A stretch of 64,000 nucleotides of DNA from Mycolicibacterium bacteremicum. Lineage in GTDB: Bacteria; Actinomycetota; Actinomycetes; Mycobacteriales; Mycobacteriaceae. Of the stretch, positions 8,982 to 17,459 are shown piece after piece. Every line of letters begins with the position of its first letter. Position 1 is the stretch's first letter. The notes beneath the pieces are model-generated. The model ran no database searches and had not been told where the DNA came from. It worked only from the letters and a program-made list of their open reading frames with translations. The stretch is taken from contig NZ_MVHJ01000010.1 of the NCBI RefSeq assembly GCF_002086115.1, forward strand, positions 1 to 64,000. The letters run 5' to 3'. A program made the translations under genes and the position numbers.

Positions 8982-9272
8982 ATGTTCGCTGATACCGCGG
9001 CCATCGCAACCCTGGGCACCGAGCTGCGGCGGCTGTCCGCCGACCTGGACGCCGTCGCCGCCGCCCTGCCGGGGGTCGCACCGGCCTGCGCCGCCGCCCT
9101 CGGACCGGTGGGCGCCGAGTTCATGACCGCGTTGACCACCGCGCTCGATGCGACGGCGCAGTGGGCCGCGCGGCTGAGCGCGGCCCTGGACGCAGCGGCC
9201 GGTGCCGCGGCCGGTGGCGCGGCCGCCTACATCGGCGCCGAACAGCATGCCGTCGCCGTCCTCGCCATCTGA
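8982..9272 (+). CDS. EspC-like small protein, predicted type VII secretion partner
   Basis: Small Ala-rich helical protein of 96 residues resembling the ESX-1 EspC/EspF family (PF10824-type): two amphipathic helices broken near LGPVGAEF, no signal peptide, and the tail motif YIGAE, which fits the YxxxD/E secretion signal about ten residues from the end. The ATG at 8982 gives the family's usual size of about 100 residues; an in-frame ATG at 8946 would add a basic 12-residue leader. The next gene starts two bases after this stop and has the complementary WxG turn, so the two probably form a heterodimer. M. tuberculosis has sapM at this place in my memory of the map. Function is inferred, not shown. 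Confidence 0.7.
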   Translation: MFADTAAIATLGTELRRLSADLDAVAAALPGVAPACAAALGPVGAEFMTALTTALDATAQWAARLSAALDAAAGAAAGGAAAYIGAEQHAVAVLAI

Positions 9273-9273
9273 C

Positions 9274-10269
9274 ATGCCCACCGCCCTCAGCGCCCCGCTG
9301 CACCAGCTGCTGGCACAGCTCGGGCCCGGCGATGCCGCCCGGCCCGCCGTCGACCTGCAGCGGCTGCGCGCGCACCTGTCCGACCTCGGCGCCGCCGTCG
9401 CCCGGCTCAGCGAGCGGCTGCAGCACGCGTGGGCCGGGCCGGCTGCCGCCGCGGCGACCGACCGGCTGGACCAATTGGCCGCGGCGCTGCACACGCTGGC
9501 CGGAGAACTCGAGGCGATGGGTGGCGAGGTCGACGCCGCGGCGCAGCAGGTCAGCGTCGCCCGGGCCGAGCTGGAACGGCTGATCGCCGACTTCGAGGCC
9601 CGGGCCACCGCGCTGGAGGCGCAGCCCGGCGGCAGCGCGGCACTGCCCGGGGAGGCCCAGCACGCGCAGGCGACCGCCGGACAACTTGTCGACGGCCTGC
9701 GTGGCGCACTGGCCGGCGGGGCGCAGGCGATGCCGGCCGCGGGTGGGTTCGGTGCGGTGCCCGGCGTCGGCGGCTTCGGCCCGGGCCCGACGGCCTGGGG
9801 TGGTTCGGGTCCCGGTGAGGCGGTCCTGGCCGCGCACCGCGACACCCCGCGGCCCGATGCCGCCGAATTCGGCGCGGGGGTGGCGGTGCGCCTGCCCGAC
9901 GGCACCTCGGTGCAGGCGCCGAATGCGGTGGCCGCCGGGGCGGTGCGGCATGCGCTCACCCAGCTCGGCGTGCCCTATCAATGGGGCGGCACCACCGCGG
10001 GCGTCGGGCTGGACTGCAGTGGGTTGACGCAGTGGGCCTACCGCGAGGCCGGCCTGACCCTGCCGCGGCTGGCCCAGGAGCAGGACATCGGCGCGGCCGT
10101 CGATGCCGGTTCGCTGCGACCCGGCGACCTGGCGGTCTGGGACGGTCACGTCGCGATGATCGTCGGCAACGGGACGATGATCGAGGCCGGTGACCCGGTG
10201 CAGTTGTCGCCCATCCGCACGACCAACGCCGGCCAGGGATTCCAGGGCTTCTGGCGGCCGACCGCGTGA
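9274..10269 (+). CDS. C40 (NlpC/P60) peptidase with WXG-type N-terminus
   Basis: Predicted secreted peptidoglycan endopeptidase of 331 residues. Seen: residues 1-120 are two helices joined by an HAWAG turn (WxG) with heptad-like Ala/Leu/Glu pattern and no Sec signal; a Gly/Pro-rich linker follows (about 145-175, GFGAVPGVGGFGPGP); the C-terminal 110 residues are an NlpC/P60 domain with catalytic Cys in GLDCSGLTQWAY, His in WDGHVAMIVG and a conserved Trp near the end. RipA/RipB-type enzymes carry Sec signals; this one does not, which with the adjacent EspC-like gene (two-base gap) suggests ESX export as a pair. The target system is unknown because no ESX genes lie in the window. Confidence 0.85.
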   Translation: MPTALSAPLHQLLAQLGPGDAARPAVDLQRLRAHLSDLGAAVARLSERLQHAWAGPAAAAATDRLDQLAAALHTLAGELEAMGGEVDAAAQQVSVARAELERLIADFEARATALEAQPGGSAALPGEAQHAQATAGQLVDGLRGALAGGAQAMPAAGGFGAVPGVGGFGPGPTAWGGSGPGEAVLAAHRDTPRPDAAEFGAGVAVRLPDGTSVQAPNAVAAGAVRHALTQLGVPYQWGGTTAGVGLDCSGLTQWAYREAGLTLPRLAQEQDIGAAVDAGSLRPGDLAVWDGHVAMIVGNGTMIEAGDPVQLSPIRTTNAGQGFQGFWRPTA

Positions 10270-10333
10270 GGTGCGGTCGCTGTCCCAGGGTGTGGCCCGA
10301 AACCGCTCAGCATGCATCGTTACGCTATGCCGC

Positions 10334-11599
10334 ATGGCGGCTGACATCGTGCCGGTCCGGCTCGGACTGACCAATGGCGACCTGTACACCCTGTGGGCTC
10401 CGCGCTGGCGTGATGCCGGCGACGAGTGGGAGGCGTTCCTCGGCAAGGACGAGGACATCTTCGCGTTCGAGTCGGCCGCCGACCTGGCCGCATTCGTGCG
10501 GACCAACGATGACAACGACCTGACCGATCACCCGGCCTGGGACAGGCTCACCAAAGCTAACGCGCACCGGTTCGATCCGGCCGAGGATCAGCAGCACGAC
10601 CTGATCGGCGTGCCCGAGGTCGTCGCCGAGAAGCCCACCGCCGATTCGGTCGCTGCGCTACGCGGCGCGCTGGCGCTGGTGTCGGCCATCGGCAACGTGT
10701 GCGAGCTACCCACCATCACCAAGTTCTTCAACGGCAACCCGGTGCTGGGCACCCTGGGCGGCGGTATCGAGGCCTTCGAGGGCCGCGCCGGCCGCAAGCG
10801 GTGGTCGGAGATCGAGACCGTCATCGGCCGCGCCTGGGACGGTGTCATCGACACCCTCGACGCGCTGGTGAGCACGCCGGACGTGGACGAGGCCGAATCG
10901 GCCAAGGCCGCCGCCGAACTCGACGAGCCCGCACCCGAAGAGGACGACATCCTGGTCGACGACGATGACGACGTGGTCATCGAGGGCGTGGTCGACACCG
11001 AGGAAGAGGAAGATGCTCTCGAGGCCGAGGCCGAGCGTCAGGTGCTCGGCGGCGACGAAGACTTCTGGACGCAGGTCGGCATCGACCCGATCCGCATCAT
11101 GACCAGCGGCGGCACCCTCTACACGCTGCGCTGCTACATCGGCGACGAGCCGCGCTTCCTCGGCCGCAACGGCCGCATCAGCGTCTTCAGCTCCGAACGC
11201 GCGCTGGCCCGCTACCTGGCCGACGAGCACGAGAGCGACCTGTCCGGCTTCAGCTCCTACGAGATCATCCGGACCGCCGCCACCGACGGCTCGCTGCGCG
11301 TCGAGGTCACCGACGAGAACATCTACGTGCTGTCCGGCCTGGCCGATGACATCGCCGACGGTCCCGAGGCCGTGGACCGTGACCAACTCGACCTGGCGCT
11401 GGAATTCCTCAGGGACGTCGGCGATTACGCCGAGGACCCGAGCGTGTCCAAGGCGCTGGCCGCCGACCAACCGCTGGGCGCCTTCGTCGACCACGTGCTC
11501 GACCCCGGCAAGCCCAAGCCCAAGGGCTCCACGGCCGCCGCGGTGGAGCAGTGGGAGGAACTGGAGCGCTTCACCGAGTCACGGCTGCGCGCCGAGTGA
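10334..11599 (+). CDS. Conserved protein, Rv3311 orthologue
   Basis: Conserved mycobacterial protein of 421 residues with no assigned function, matching Rv3311 in order and size. Seen: two related segments, LGLTNGDLYTLW (about 8-19) and SGGTLYTLRCYIG, each followed by an FxGxDxxIxxFxSxxALAxF/Y-like stretch, suggesting an internal duplication. A very acidic region rich in Asp and Glu lies between them (about residues 195-235). No signal peptide or membrane segment. I start at ATG 10334, since the upstream open frame overlaps the C40 gene. A cytoplasmic adaptor is one guess, but nothing in the sequence proves it. Confidence 0.85.
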   Translation: MAADIVPVRLGLTNGDLYTLWAPRWRDAGDEWEAFLGKDEDIFAFESAADLAAFVRTNDDNDLTDHPAWDRLTKANAHRFDPAEDQQHDLIGVPEVVAEKPTADSVAALRGALALVSAIGNVCELPTITKFFNGNPVLGTLGGGIEAFEGRAGRKRWSEIETVIGRAWDGVIDTLDALVSTPDVDEAESAKAAAELDEPAPEEDDILVDDDDDVVIEGVVDTEEEEDALEAEAERQVLGGDEDFWTQVGIDPIRIMTSGGTLYTLRCYIGDEPRFLGRNGRISVFSSERALARYLADEHESDLSGFSSYEIIRTAATDGSLRVEVTDENIYVLSGLADDIADGPEAVDRDQLDLALEFLRDVGDYAEDPSVSKALAADQPLGAFVDHVLDPGKPKPKGSTAAAVEQWEELERFTESRLRAE

Positions 11600-11604
11600 A
11601 CTGC

Positions 11605-11639
11605 GGAGTTTCAGCCCTAAAGAGTCCGGCCGAAACCCC
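11605..11639. terminator. Hairpin between Rv3311 homologue and add
   Basis: GGAGTTTCAGCC (11605-11616) pairs with GGCCGAAACCCC (11628-11639) apart from two A-C mismatches, leaving an 11-base loop. It sits between two convergent stops (11599 and 11645), as expected for a shared terminator without a U tract. Its left arm resembles those at 24454 and 46746. Confidence 0.6.
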
Positions 11640-11644
11640 ACAAG

Positions 11645-12733
11645 TCAGCCGATCAGCACCGCGTACCGCGGCTTGATCACCCCGTCGATGAGCGCCAGTC
11701 GCTCGTCGAAGTGCAGGAACGACGACTTCATCGCGTTGATGGTGAATCGCAGCAGGTCGCTCCAGCCGTAGCCGAACGCCTCGACCAGGCGCAGCATCTC
11801 CTGGCTCATGGTGGTGTCGCTCATCAGCCGGTTGTCGGTGTTCACGGTGACCCGGAACCGGGCGCGCGCCAACAGATCGAACGGGTGCTCGGCGATGCTG
11901 CCGACCGCGCCGGTCTGCACGTTGGAGCTCGGGCACAGTTCGAGCGGAATTCGCTTGTCCCGCAGCAATGCTGCCAGCCGGCCCAGCTGTAGGGTGCCGT
12001 CCTTGGCCACCGTGATGTCGTCGGCGATGCGCACCCCATGCCCCAACCGGTCGGCTCCGCAGAACGCGATCGCCTCGTGGATGGAGGGCAGCCCGAACGC
12101 CTCGCCGGCATGAATGGTGAAGCGCGCGTTGTTGCTTCGCATGTACTCGAAGGCGTCCAGATGCCGGCTGGGCGGATACCCGGCCTCGGCGCCGGCGATG
12201 TCGAATCCGACCACCCCGCGGTCGCGGAACCGTACGGCCAGTTCCGCGATCTCACGGGACCGGGCTGCATGACGCATGGCGGTCACCAGACAGCGCACCA
12301 CGATCGCGCGCCCGGCCCCGGCCGCCGCCTTCTCGCCCTCGGCGAATCCGTCGAGCACCGCGTCGACGACGGCGTCCAGCGACAGGCCACCGTCGATGTG
12401 CAGTTCCGGAGCGAACCGCACCTCGGCATAGACGACGTTGTCGGCGGCGAGGTCCTCGACGCACTCGTAGGCCACCCGGTGCAACGCCTCCGGGGTCTGC
12501 ATCACCCCGACGGTGTGGGCGAACGGCTCCAGGTAGCGCTCCAACGACCCGCTGTGGGCGGCCGTACGGAAGAAGGTCGCCAGCTCGTCGGCGTCGGTGG
12601 TGGGCAGGCCCTCATATCCGTTCTGCTGCGCCAGATCGAGCACGGTGGCCGGCCGTAACCCCCCGTCGAGGTGGTCGTGCAGGAGGGCCTTGGGGGCCTG
12701 TTCGATGAGGTCGAGCGTCAAAGGCGTACTCAT
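11645..12733 (-). CDS. add: Adenosine deaminase
   Basis: Zn-dependent deaminase (362 residues) converting (deoxy)adenosine to (deoxy)inosine, feeding punA. Seen: HDH zinc ligands at 19-21 ([12 protein letters not shown]), HAGEAFG with the catalytic Glu, DRLGHGVRI, and the late NTDNRLMS segment carrying the metal-binding Asp. I chose ATG 12733 (MSTPLTLD), which matches the family N-terminus; the upstream extension has none. Order add-deoA-cdd on this strand equals Rv3313c-Rv3315c; deoA lies 63 bases upstream, so co-transcription is likely. Confidence 0.93.
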   Translation of the reverse strand: MSTPLTLDLIEQAPKALLHDHLDGGLRPATVLDLAQQNGYEGLPTTDADELATFFRTAAHSGSLERYLEPFAHTVGVMQTPEALHRVAYECVEDLAADNVVYAEVRFAPELHIDGGLSLDAVVDAVLDGFAEGEKAAAGAGRAIVVRCLVTAMRHAARSREIAELAVRFRDRGVVGFDIAGAEAGYPPSRHLDAFEYMRSNNARFTIHAGEAFGLPSIHEAIAFCGADRLGHGVRIADDITVAKDGTLQLGRLAALLRDKRIPLELCPSSNVQTGAVGSIAEHPFDLLARARFRVTVNTDNRLMSDTTMSQEMLRLVEAFGYGWSDLLRFTINAMKSSFLHFDERLALIDGVIKPRYAVLIG

Positions 12734-12796
12734 CTGTCCATCTTCCTCGCGCAGGCAAGAACCGGCAGCCCTGTTCACCGAACCGTCGCCGGTCGG

Positions 12797-14140
12797 TCAC
12801 CCTTCGATGCGGTCGATGATCAGCGGACCGATCTCCGGTGCCGCGGCGCCGACGCTCCAGCCGCTCTCGAGTTCGGCCAGCGCGGGCGCGAGCCGGTCGG
12901 CGGTGTCGGTGTAGAGCGTGAACAGCTGTTCCCCGGCGGCGACGGGTTCGCCCGGCCGGCGGTGGATGCGTACCCCGGCACCGAATTGCACGGGTTGGCC
13001 GGGCGCCGCGCGGCCGGCGCCGAGACGCCAGGCCGCCATCGCGACCGCCATGGCGTCGATATCGCCCATCACCCCGCCGGTGCCGGCCGTCACCGTCTCC
13101 GAGTGCGCGCCGACGGGCAGCGGCCGGTCCAGGTCACCACCCTGGGCGGTGACCAGTTCACGGAACCGGTCCATGGCGGTGCCATTTCGCAGCGTCTCGG
13201 CCGGGTCCGTGTGGTCCACCCCGGCGGCGTCGAGCATCTCGGCGGCCAGCGCGACCGTCAGCGTCACGACATCCTCAGGCCCGCCCCCGGCGAGCACCTC
13301 CAGGGCCTCGGCGACCTCCACCGCGTTGCCGACGGTGCGGCCGAGCGGACGGTTCATATCGGTCAGCAGCGCGCGCGTCGGCACCCCGCTGGCGTTGCCG
13401 AGGGCGACCATCGTCGCGGCGAGCTCCCGTGATTCGGCCTCGGTCTTCAGAAAGGCCCCCTTGCCGACCTTCACGTCGAGCACCAGCGACCGGGCCCCCT
13501 CGGCGAGCTTCTTGCTCATCACCGAGCTGGCGATCAGCGGCAGCGATTCGGTGGTCGCGGTGACATCGCGCAGCGCATAGATCTTGCGGTCGGCGGGGGC
13601 CAGCCCGCCGGCTGCGAAGATCGCCGCGCCCACTCCGGCGAGCTGGGCTCGGATCTGCGCGGTGGACAGTTCGGCGGTGAATCCGGCAATGGATTCCAAC
13701 TTGTCCAGCGTGCCGCCGGTGTGGCCCAGACCGCGGCCGGCGGCCTGCGGAACCGCTGCGCCACAAGCCAGTACCACCGGTACCAGGGGGATGGTGATCT
13801 TGTCACCGACCCCGCCGGTGGAGTGTTTGTCCACCATCGGCGGGCCCAGATCGCCGAAGTCGAAGCGCTCGCCGGAGTCGATCATCGCCGCGGTCCAGCG
13901 GGCGATCTCCGCGGGCGTCATGCCGCGCAGGAAAATCGCCATCAGCAGCGCCGACATCTGCTCGTCGGCCACCCGGCCGTGGGTGTACCCGTCGATCACC
14001 CAGTCGATGGCGGCGTCGGACAGCACGCCGCCGTCACGCTTGGTGCGGATCACCGACGGGGCATCGAACTCGATGTTCGCCCCTGCGCTCGCTCGTCCCT
14101 CGCTGCGATCCGCACTCCCGCTCGGCTTCGGATGGTTCAT
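12797..14140 (-). CDS. deoA: Thymidine phosphorylase
   Basis: Splits thymidine/deoxyuridine with phosphate to base and deoxyribose-1-phosphate; 447 residues. Seen: the family signature KHSTGGVGDK (phosphate site), PAADRKIYALRDVTATTES, and the C-terminal pyrimidine-phosphorylase domain with RPG-EPV. The ATG at 14140 overlaps the cdd stop (ATGA), so coupling supports this start. The first ~25 residues (SGSADRSEGRASAGAN) are absent from the M. tuberculosis protein as I recall it and are encoded by a low-complexity stretch that looks like an intergenic repeat taken into the frame. Middle gene of cdd-deoA-add. Confidence 0.92.
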   Translation of the reverse strand: MNHPKPSGSADRSEGRASAGANIEFDAPSVIRTKRDGGVLSDAAIDWVIDGYTHGRVADEQMSALLMAIFLRGMTPAEIARWTAAMIDSGERFDFGDLGPPMVDKHSTGGVGDKITIPLVPVVLACGAAVPQAAGRGLGHTGGTLDKLESIAGFTAELSTAQIRAQLAGVGAAIFAAGGLAPADRKIYALRDVTATTESLPLIASSVMSKKLAEGARSLVLDVKVGKGAFLKTEAESRELAATMVALGNASGVPTRALLTDMNRPLGRTVGNAVEVAEALEVLAGGGPEDVVTLTVALAAEMLDAAGVDHTDPAETLRNGTAMDRFRELVTAQGGDLDRPLPVGAHSETVTAGTGGVMGDIDAMAVAMAAWRLGAGRAAPGQPVQFGAGVRIHRRPGEPVAAGEQLFTLYTDTADRLAPALAELESGWSVGAAAPEIGPLIIDRIEG

Positions 14141-14547
14141 GGGTGCCTCCCCGCCCGCTCCAGGTCGTTCGGGCCGAACGCGTCGGGCAGCAGTTCGGCG
14201 AGCCGCTTGGGGCCGTCGGGGTGGTCGATGAGCAGCTCGGGCCCGCCGTGTTCGTAGAGCAGCTGCCGGCACCGGCCGCACGGCATCAGCGGGGCCCCGT
14301 CGGCGGCGACACAACTGAGCGCGACCAGCCGTCCACCACCGCTGGAATGCAGGGCGCAGACCACAGCGCACTCGGCACAGAGACCCAGGCCATATGAGAC
14401 ATTCTCCACATTGCATCCGAGGATGATTCGGTCATCGTCGGTGATCGCCGCCGCCCCCACCGGGAAGCCCGAATAGGGCGCGTACGCCCGTCTCGATACG
14501 TCGATTGCCTTGTCCCGCAGCACATTCCATTTGATTTCACCAGTCAT
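14137..14547 (-). CDS. cdd: Cytidine deaminase
   Basis: Homotetrameric-type cytidine deaminase (136 residues) making (deoxy)uridine. Seen: CNVEN (45-49), catalytic CAE (57-59) and the zinc pair PCGRC (Cys 90 and Cys 93). ATG 14547 gives the usual length of 130-135; the frame is open to an earlier ATG at 14592, which adds 15 residues of no family character. First gene of the cdd-deoA-add operon and divergent from sdhC. Confidence 0.92.
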   Translation of the reverse strand: MTGEIKWNVLRDKAIDVSRRAYAPYSGFPVGAAAITDDDRIILGCNVENVSYGLGLCAECAVVCALHSSGGGRLVALSCVAADGAPLMPCGRCRQLLYEHGGPELLIDHPDGPKRLAELLPDAFGPNDLERAGRHP

Positions 14548-14611
14548 TTCGCGCCCGTTCACCGTCGTCTGAATGCATTCCGAAAACTCCACTTCCCAAG
14601 CAGGGGAACAA

Positions 14612-14630
14612 GGTAGGTAACCCTAACTTT
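14612..14630. promoter_or_regulatory. Possible IdeR/DtxR-like box between cdd and sdhC
   Basis: The 19 bases GGTAGGTAACCCTAACTTT, read on the opposite strand, match about 13 of 19 positions of the mycobacterial IdeR consensus as I remember it (TTAGGTTAGGCTAACCTAA), including the GTTAGG and ACCTA cores. It lies in the cdd-sdhC divergent region, about 130 bases upstream of the sdhC start. The match is partial, so this is a candidate only. Confidence 0.3.
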
Positions 14631-14761
14631 GTGGTAAGGGGGCCGCTTGGACCCCCACGCTAGTTCTTCAGGCACCCCAAATGGGATTAGAGTCGCCACG
14701 AGGTTTGGGGACGGATATCAGCCTTGCCCCCAGACGTCCACCGAAGGCGTTGGAGGACTCA

Positions 14762-15190
14762 ATGAGCACAGCCACGGCCGCGGAATCCGATATCCCGGCA
14801 CCGCGATCGAAACCGGCGCGCCGCCGCAGCTTGTACCGCGGCGACCCAGGTATGTGGAGCTGGGTGTTGCACCGCATCACCGGCGCCACCATTTTCTTCT
14901 TCCTGTTGGTGCACGTGCTCGACACGGCACTCGTCCGGGTCAGCCCGGAGGCCTACAACCAGATCATCGAGACGTACAAGACGCCGATCATCGGGCTGAT
15001 GGAACTCGGCCTGGTGGCCGCGGTGCTGTACCACGCGCTCAACGGCATCCGGGTGATCCTGATCGACTTCTGGCAGAAGGGTCCCAAGTATCAGCGCAAG
15101 ATGTTGTGGGTCATCGCCGGCGTCTGGCTGGCCGTGATGATCCCGTCCGTGGGAGTGATCGGTATGCACATGGCGGAGCGATTCCTGTGA
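14762..15190 (+). CDS. sdhC: Succinate dehydrogenase cytochrome b556 subunit
   Basis: Membrane anchor subunit (142 residues) of succinate dehydrogenase, binding heme b and quinone. Seen: a short soluble N-terminus, three hydrophobic helices, and the heme-ligand candidates in FLLVHVLDT and LYHALNGIR, the family's two conserved His regions. A strong GGAGG (14752-14756) fixes the ATG at 14762. First gene of sdhCDAB, matching Rv3316-Rv3319. Its stop overlaps the GTG start of sdhD. Confidence 0.93.
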   Translation: MSTATAAESDIPAPRSKPARRRSLYRGDPGMWSWVLHRITGATIFFFLLVHVLDTALVRVSPEAYNQIIETYKTPIIGLMELGLVAAVLYHALNGIRVILIDFWQKGPKYQRKMLWVIAGVWLAVMIPSVGVIGMHMAERFL

Positions 15191-15654
15191 CCGAAGCATG
15201 GACCCCGCACCACAAGGAGGGGCGTATCGCCCCGGTGCAGGAGAAGGAACACGACCGGCCGGCGAGCCTGGACCACCCGCGCGCACCGCGTAAGCCCCGC
15301 GGCATCCCGTACTTCGAGAAGTACGCCTGGCTGTTCATGCGGTTCTCCGGCGTGGCGCTGGTCTTCCTGGCGCTCGGCCACCTCTTCATCATGCTGCTGT
15401 GGGAAGACGGTGTGTACCGGATCGACTTCAACTACGTCGCCGAACGCTGGGCGTCGCCGTTCTGGCAGATCTGGGACATGGCCCTGCTGTGGTTGGCGAT
15501 GCTGCACGGCGCCAACGGCATGCGCACCATCATCGGCGACTACGCCCGCAAGAACACCACGAAGTTCTGGCTGAACTCGCTGCTGCTGCTGGCGACCGGC
15601 TTCACGCTGGTGCTGGGCAGCTACGTGCTCGTCACGTTCGACGCCAATATCTAG
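15187..15654 (+). CDS. sdhD: Succinate dehydrogenase hydrophobic anchor subunit
   Basis: Second membrane anchor (155 residues) with a polar N-terminus of about 45 residues followed by three hydrophobic helices. Conserved polar spots lie in LALGHLFIM and MLHGANGMRT. It starts at GTG 15187, overlapping the sdhC stop as GTGA, so translation is coupled. It holds the Fe-S/flavin subunits on the cytoplasmic face and completes the quinone site. sdhA starts 13 bases after the stop. Confidence 0.92.
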   Translation: MTEAWTPHHKEGRIAPVQEKEHDRPASLDHPRAPRKPRGIPYFEKYAWLFMRFSGVALVFLALGHLFIMLLWEDGVYRIDFNYVAERWASPFWQIWDMALLWLAMLHGANGMRTIIGDYARKNTTKFWLNSLLLLATGFTLVLGSYVLVTFDANI

Positions 15655-15667
15655 CTAGGGACGCAGG

Positions 15668-17422
15668 ATGATTCAAGAACATCGTTACGACGTCGTCATC
15701 GTCGGCGCCGGCGGCGCGGGCATGCGCGCTGCCGTCGAGGCCGGACCCCGCGCCCGCACCGCGGTGCTGACCAAGCTGTACCCCACGCGGAGTCACACCG
15801 GCGCGGCCCAGGGCGGCATGTGCGCCGCGCTGGCCAACGTCGAGGACGACAACTGGGAATGGCACACCTTCGACACCGTCAAGGGTGGGGACTACCTCGC
15901 CGACCAGGACGCCGTCGAGATCATGTGCAAGGAAGCCATCGACGCGGTCTACGACCTGGAGAAGATGGGGATGCCGTTCAACCGCACCCCCGAGGGCCGG
16001 ATCGACCAGCGCCGCTTCGGCGGTCACACCCGTGACCACGGCAAGGCCCCGGTGCGCCGGGCCTGCTACGCCGCCGACCGCACCGGCCACATGATCCTGC
16101 AGACGCTCTACCAAAACTGCGTCAAGCATGATGTGCAGTTCTTCAACGAGTTCTACGCCCTCGACGTCGTGCTCACCGACACCCCCGGCGGCCCGGTGGC
16201 CACCGGCGTGGTCGCCTACGAGCTGGCCACCGGCGACATCCACGTCTTCCACGCCAAGGCGATCGTCTTCGCCACCGGCGGGTCGGGCCGGATGTACAAG
16301 ACCACCTCCAACGCCCACACCCTCACCGGTGACGGCCTGGGCATCATCTTCCGCAAGGGACTTCCGCTGGAGGACATGGAGTTCCACCAGTTCCACCCGA
16401 CCGGTCTGGCCGGTCTGGGCATCCTGATCTCGGAGGCCGTGCGCGGCGAGGGCGGCCGCCTGCTCAACGCCGACGGCGAGCGCTTCATGGAGCGTTACGC
16501 ACCGACCATCGTCGACCTGGCCCCGCGTGACATCGTCGCCCGTTCGATGGTGCTCGAGGTGCTCGAGGGCCGCGGCGCCGGACCGAACAAGGACTACGTC
16601 TACATCGACGTGCGGCACCTCGGCGAGGACGTGCTGGAGGCCAAGCTGCCCGATATCACCGAATTCGCCCGCACCTACCTGGGCGTGGATCCGGTGACCG
16701 AGCTGGTGCCGGTGTACCCCACCTGCCACTACGTGATGGGCGGCATCCCGACCAACGTCAACGGCCAGGTGCTGCGCGACAACACCAACATCATCCCCGG
16801 CCTGTACGCCGCCGGCGAGTGTGCGTGTGTGTCGGTGCACGGCGCCAACCGGCTGGGCACCAACTCGCTGCTGGACATCAACGTGTTCGGCCGTCGCGCC
16901 GGTATCGCCGCCGCCGAGTACGCGCTCAACCACAACCACGTCGATCTGCCGGACGACCCGGCGAACATGGTCGTGGATTGGGTCGGCGACATCCTGTCCG
17001 AGCACGGCAACGAGCGCGTCGCCGACATCCGCACCCAGCTGCAGCAGTCGATGGACAACAACGCCGCGGTGTTCCGCACCGAGGAGACGCTGAAGCAGGC
17101 GCTCACCGACATCCACGCACTCAAGGAGCGTTACTCGCGGATCTCGGTGCAGGACAAGGGCAAGCGCTACAACAGCGATCTGCTGGAGGCGATCGAGCTC
17201 GGCTTCCTGCTGGAGCTGGCCGAGGTGACCGTCGTCGGTGCACTCAACCGCAAGGAATCCCGCGGCGGCCATGCCCGCGAGGACTACCCCAACCGCGACG
17301 ACACCAACTACATGCGTCACACGATGGCCTACAAAGAGGGCACCGATCTGCTGAGCGATATCCGGTTGGACTACAAGCCCGTGGTCCAGACCCGGTATGA
17401 GCCGATGGAACGGAAGTACTGA
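15668..17422 (+). CDS. sdhA: Succinate dehydrogenase flavoprotein subunit
   Basis: Catalytic flavoprotein (584 residues) oxidising succinate to fumarate. Seen: GAGGAG dinucleotide motif (13-18), covalent-FAD His 43 in TRSHTGAAQGG, the substrate-site stretch HTRDHGKAPVRR, and YPTCHYVMGGIPTN. Length is normal. Third gene of sdhCDAB, 13 bases after sdhD and 37 bases before sdhB. Electrons pass from FAD to the SdhB clusters and on to menaquinone in the membrane. Confidence 0.96.
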   Translation: MIQEHRYDVVIVGAGGAGMRAAVEAGPRARTAVLTKLYPTRSHTGAAQGGMCAALANVEDDNWEWHTFDTVKGGDYLADQDAVEIMCKEAIDAVYDLEKMGMPFNRTPEGRIDQRRFGGHTRDHGKAPVRRACYAADRTGHMILQTLYQNCVKHDVQFFNEFYALDVVLTDTPGGPVATGVVAYELATGDIHVFHAKAIVFATGGSGRMYKTTSNAHTLTGDGLGIIFRKGLPLEDMEFHQFHPTGLAGLGILISEAVRGEGGRLLNADGERFMERYAPTIVDLAPRDIVARSMVLEVLEGRGAGPNKDYVYIDVRHLGEDVLEAKLPDITEFARTYLGVDPVTELVPVYPTCHYVMGGIPTNVNGQVLRDNTNIIPGLYAAGECACVSVHGANRLGTNSLLDINVFGRRAGIAAAEYALNHNHVDLPDDPANMVVDWVGDILSEHGNERVADIRTQLQQSMDNNAAVFRTEETLKQALTDIHALKERYSRISVQDKGKRYNSDLLEAIELGFLLELAEVTVVGALNRKESRGGHAREDYPNRDDTNYMRHTMAYKEGTDLLSDIRLDYKPVVQTRYEPMERKY

Positions 17423-17459
17423 CCATGGCGGCTGACGAGCGCTTGCGCGAGGAGACAAA

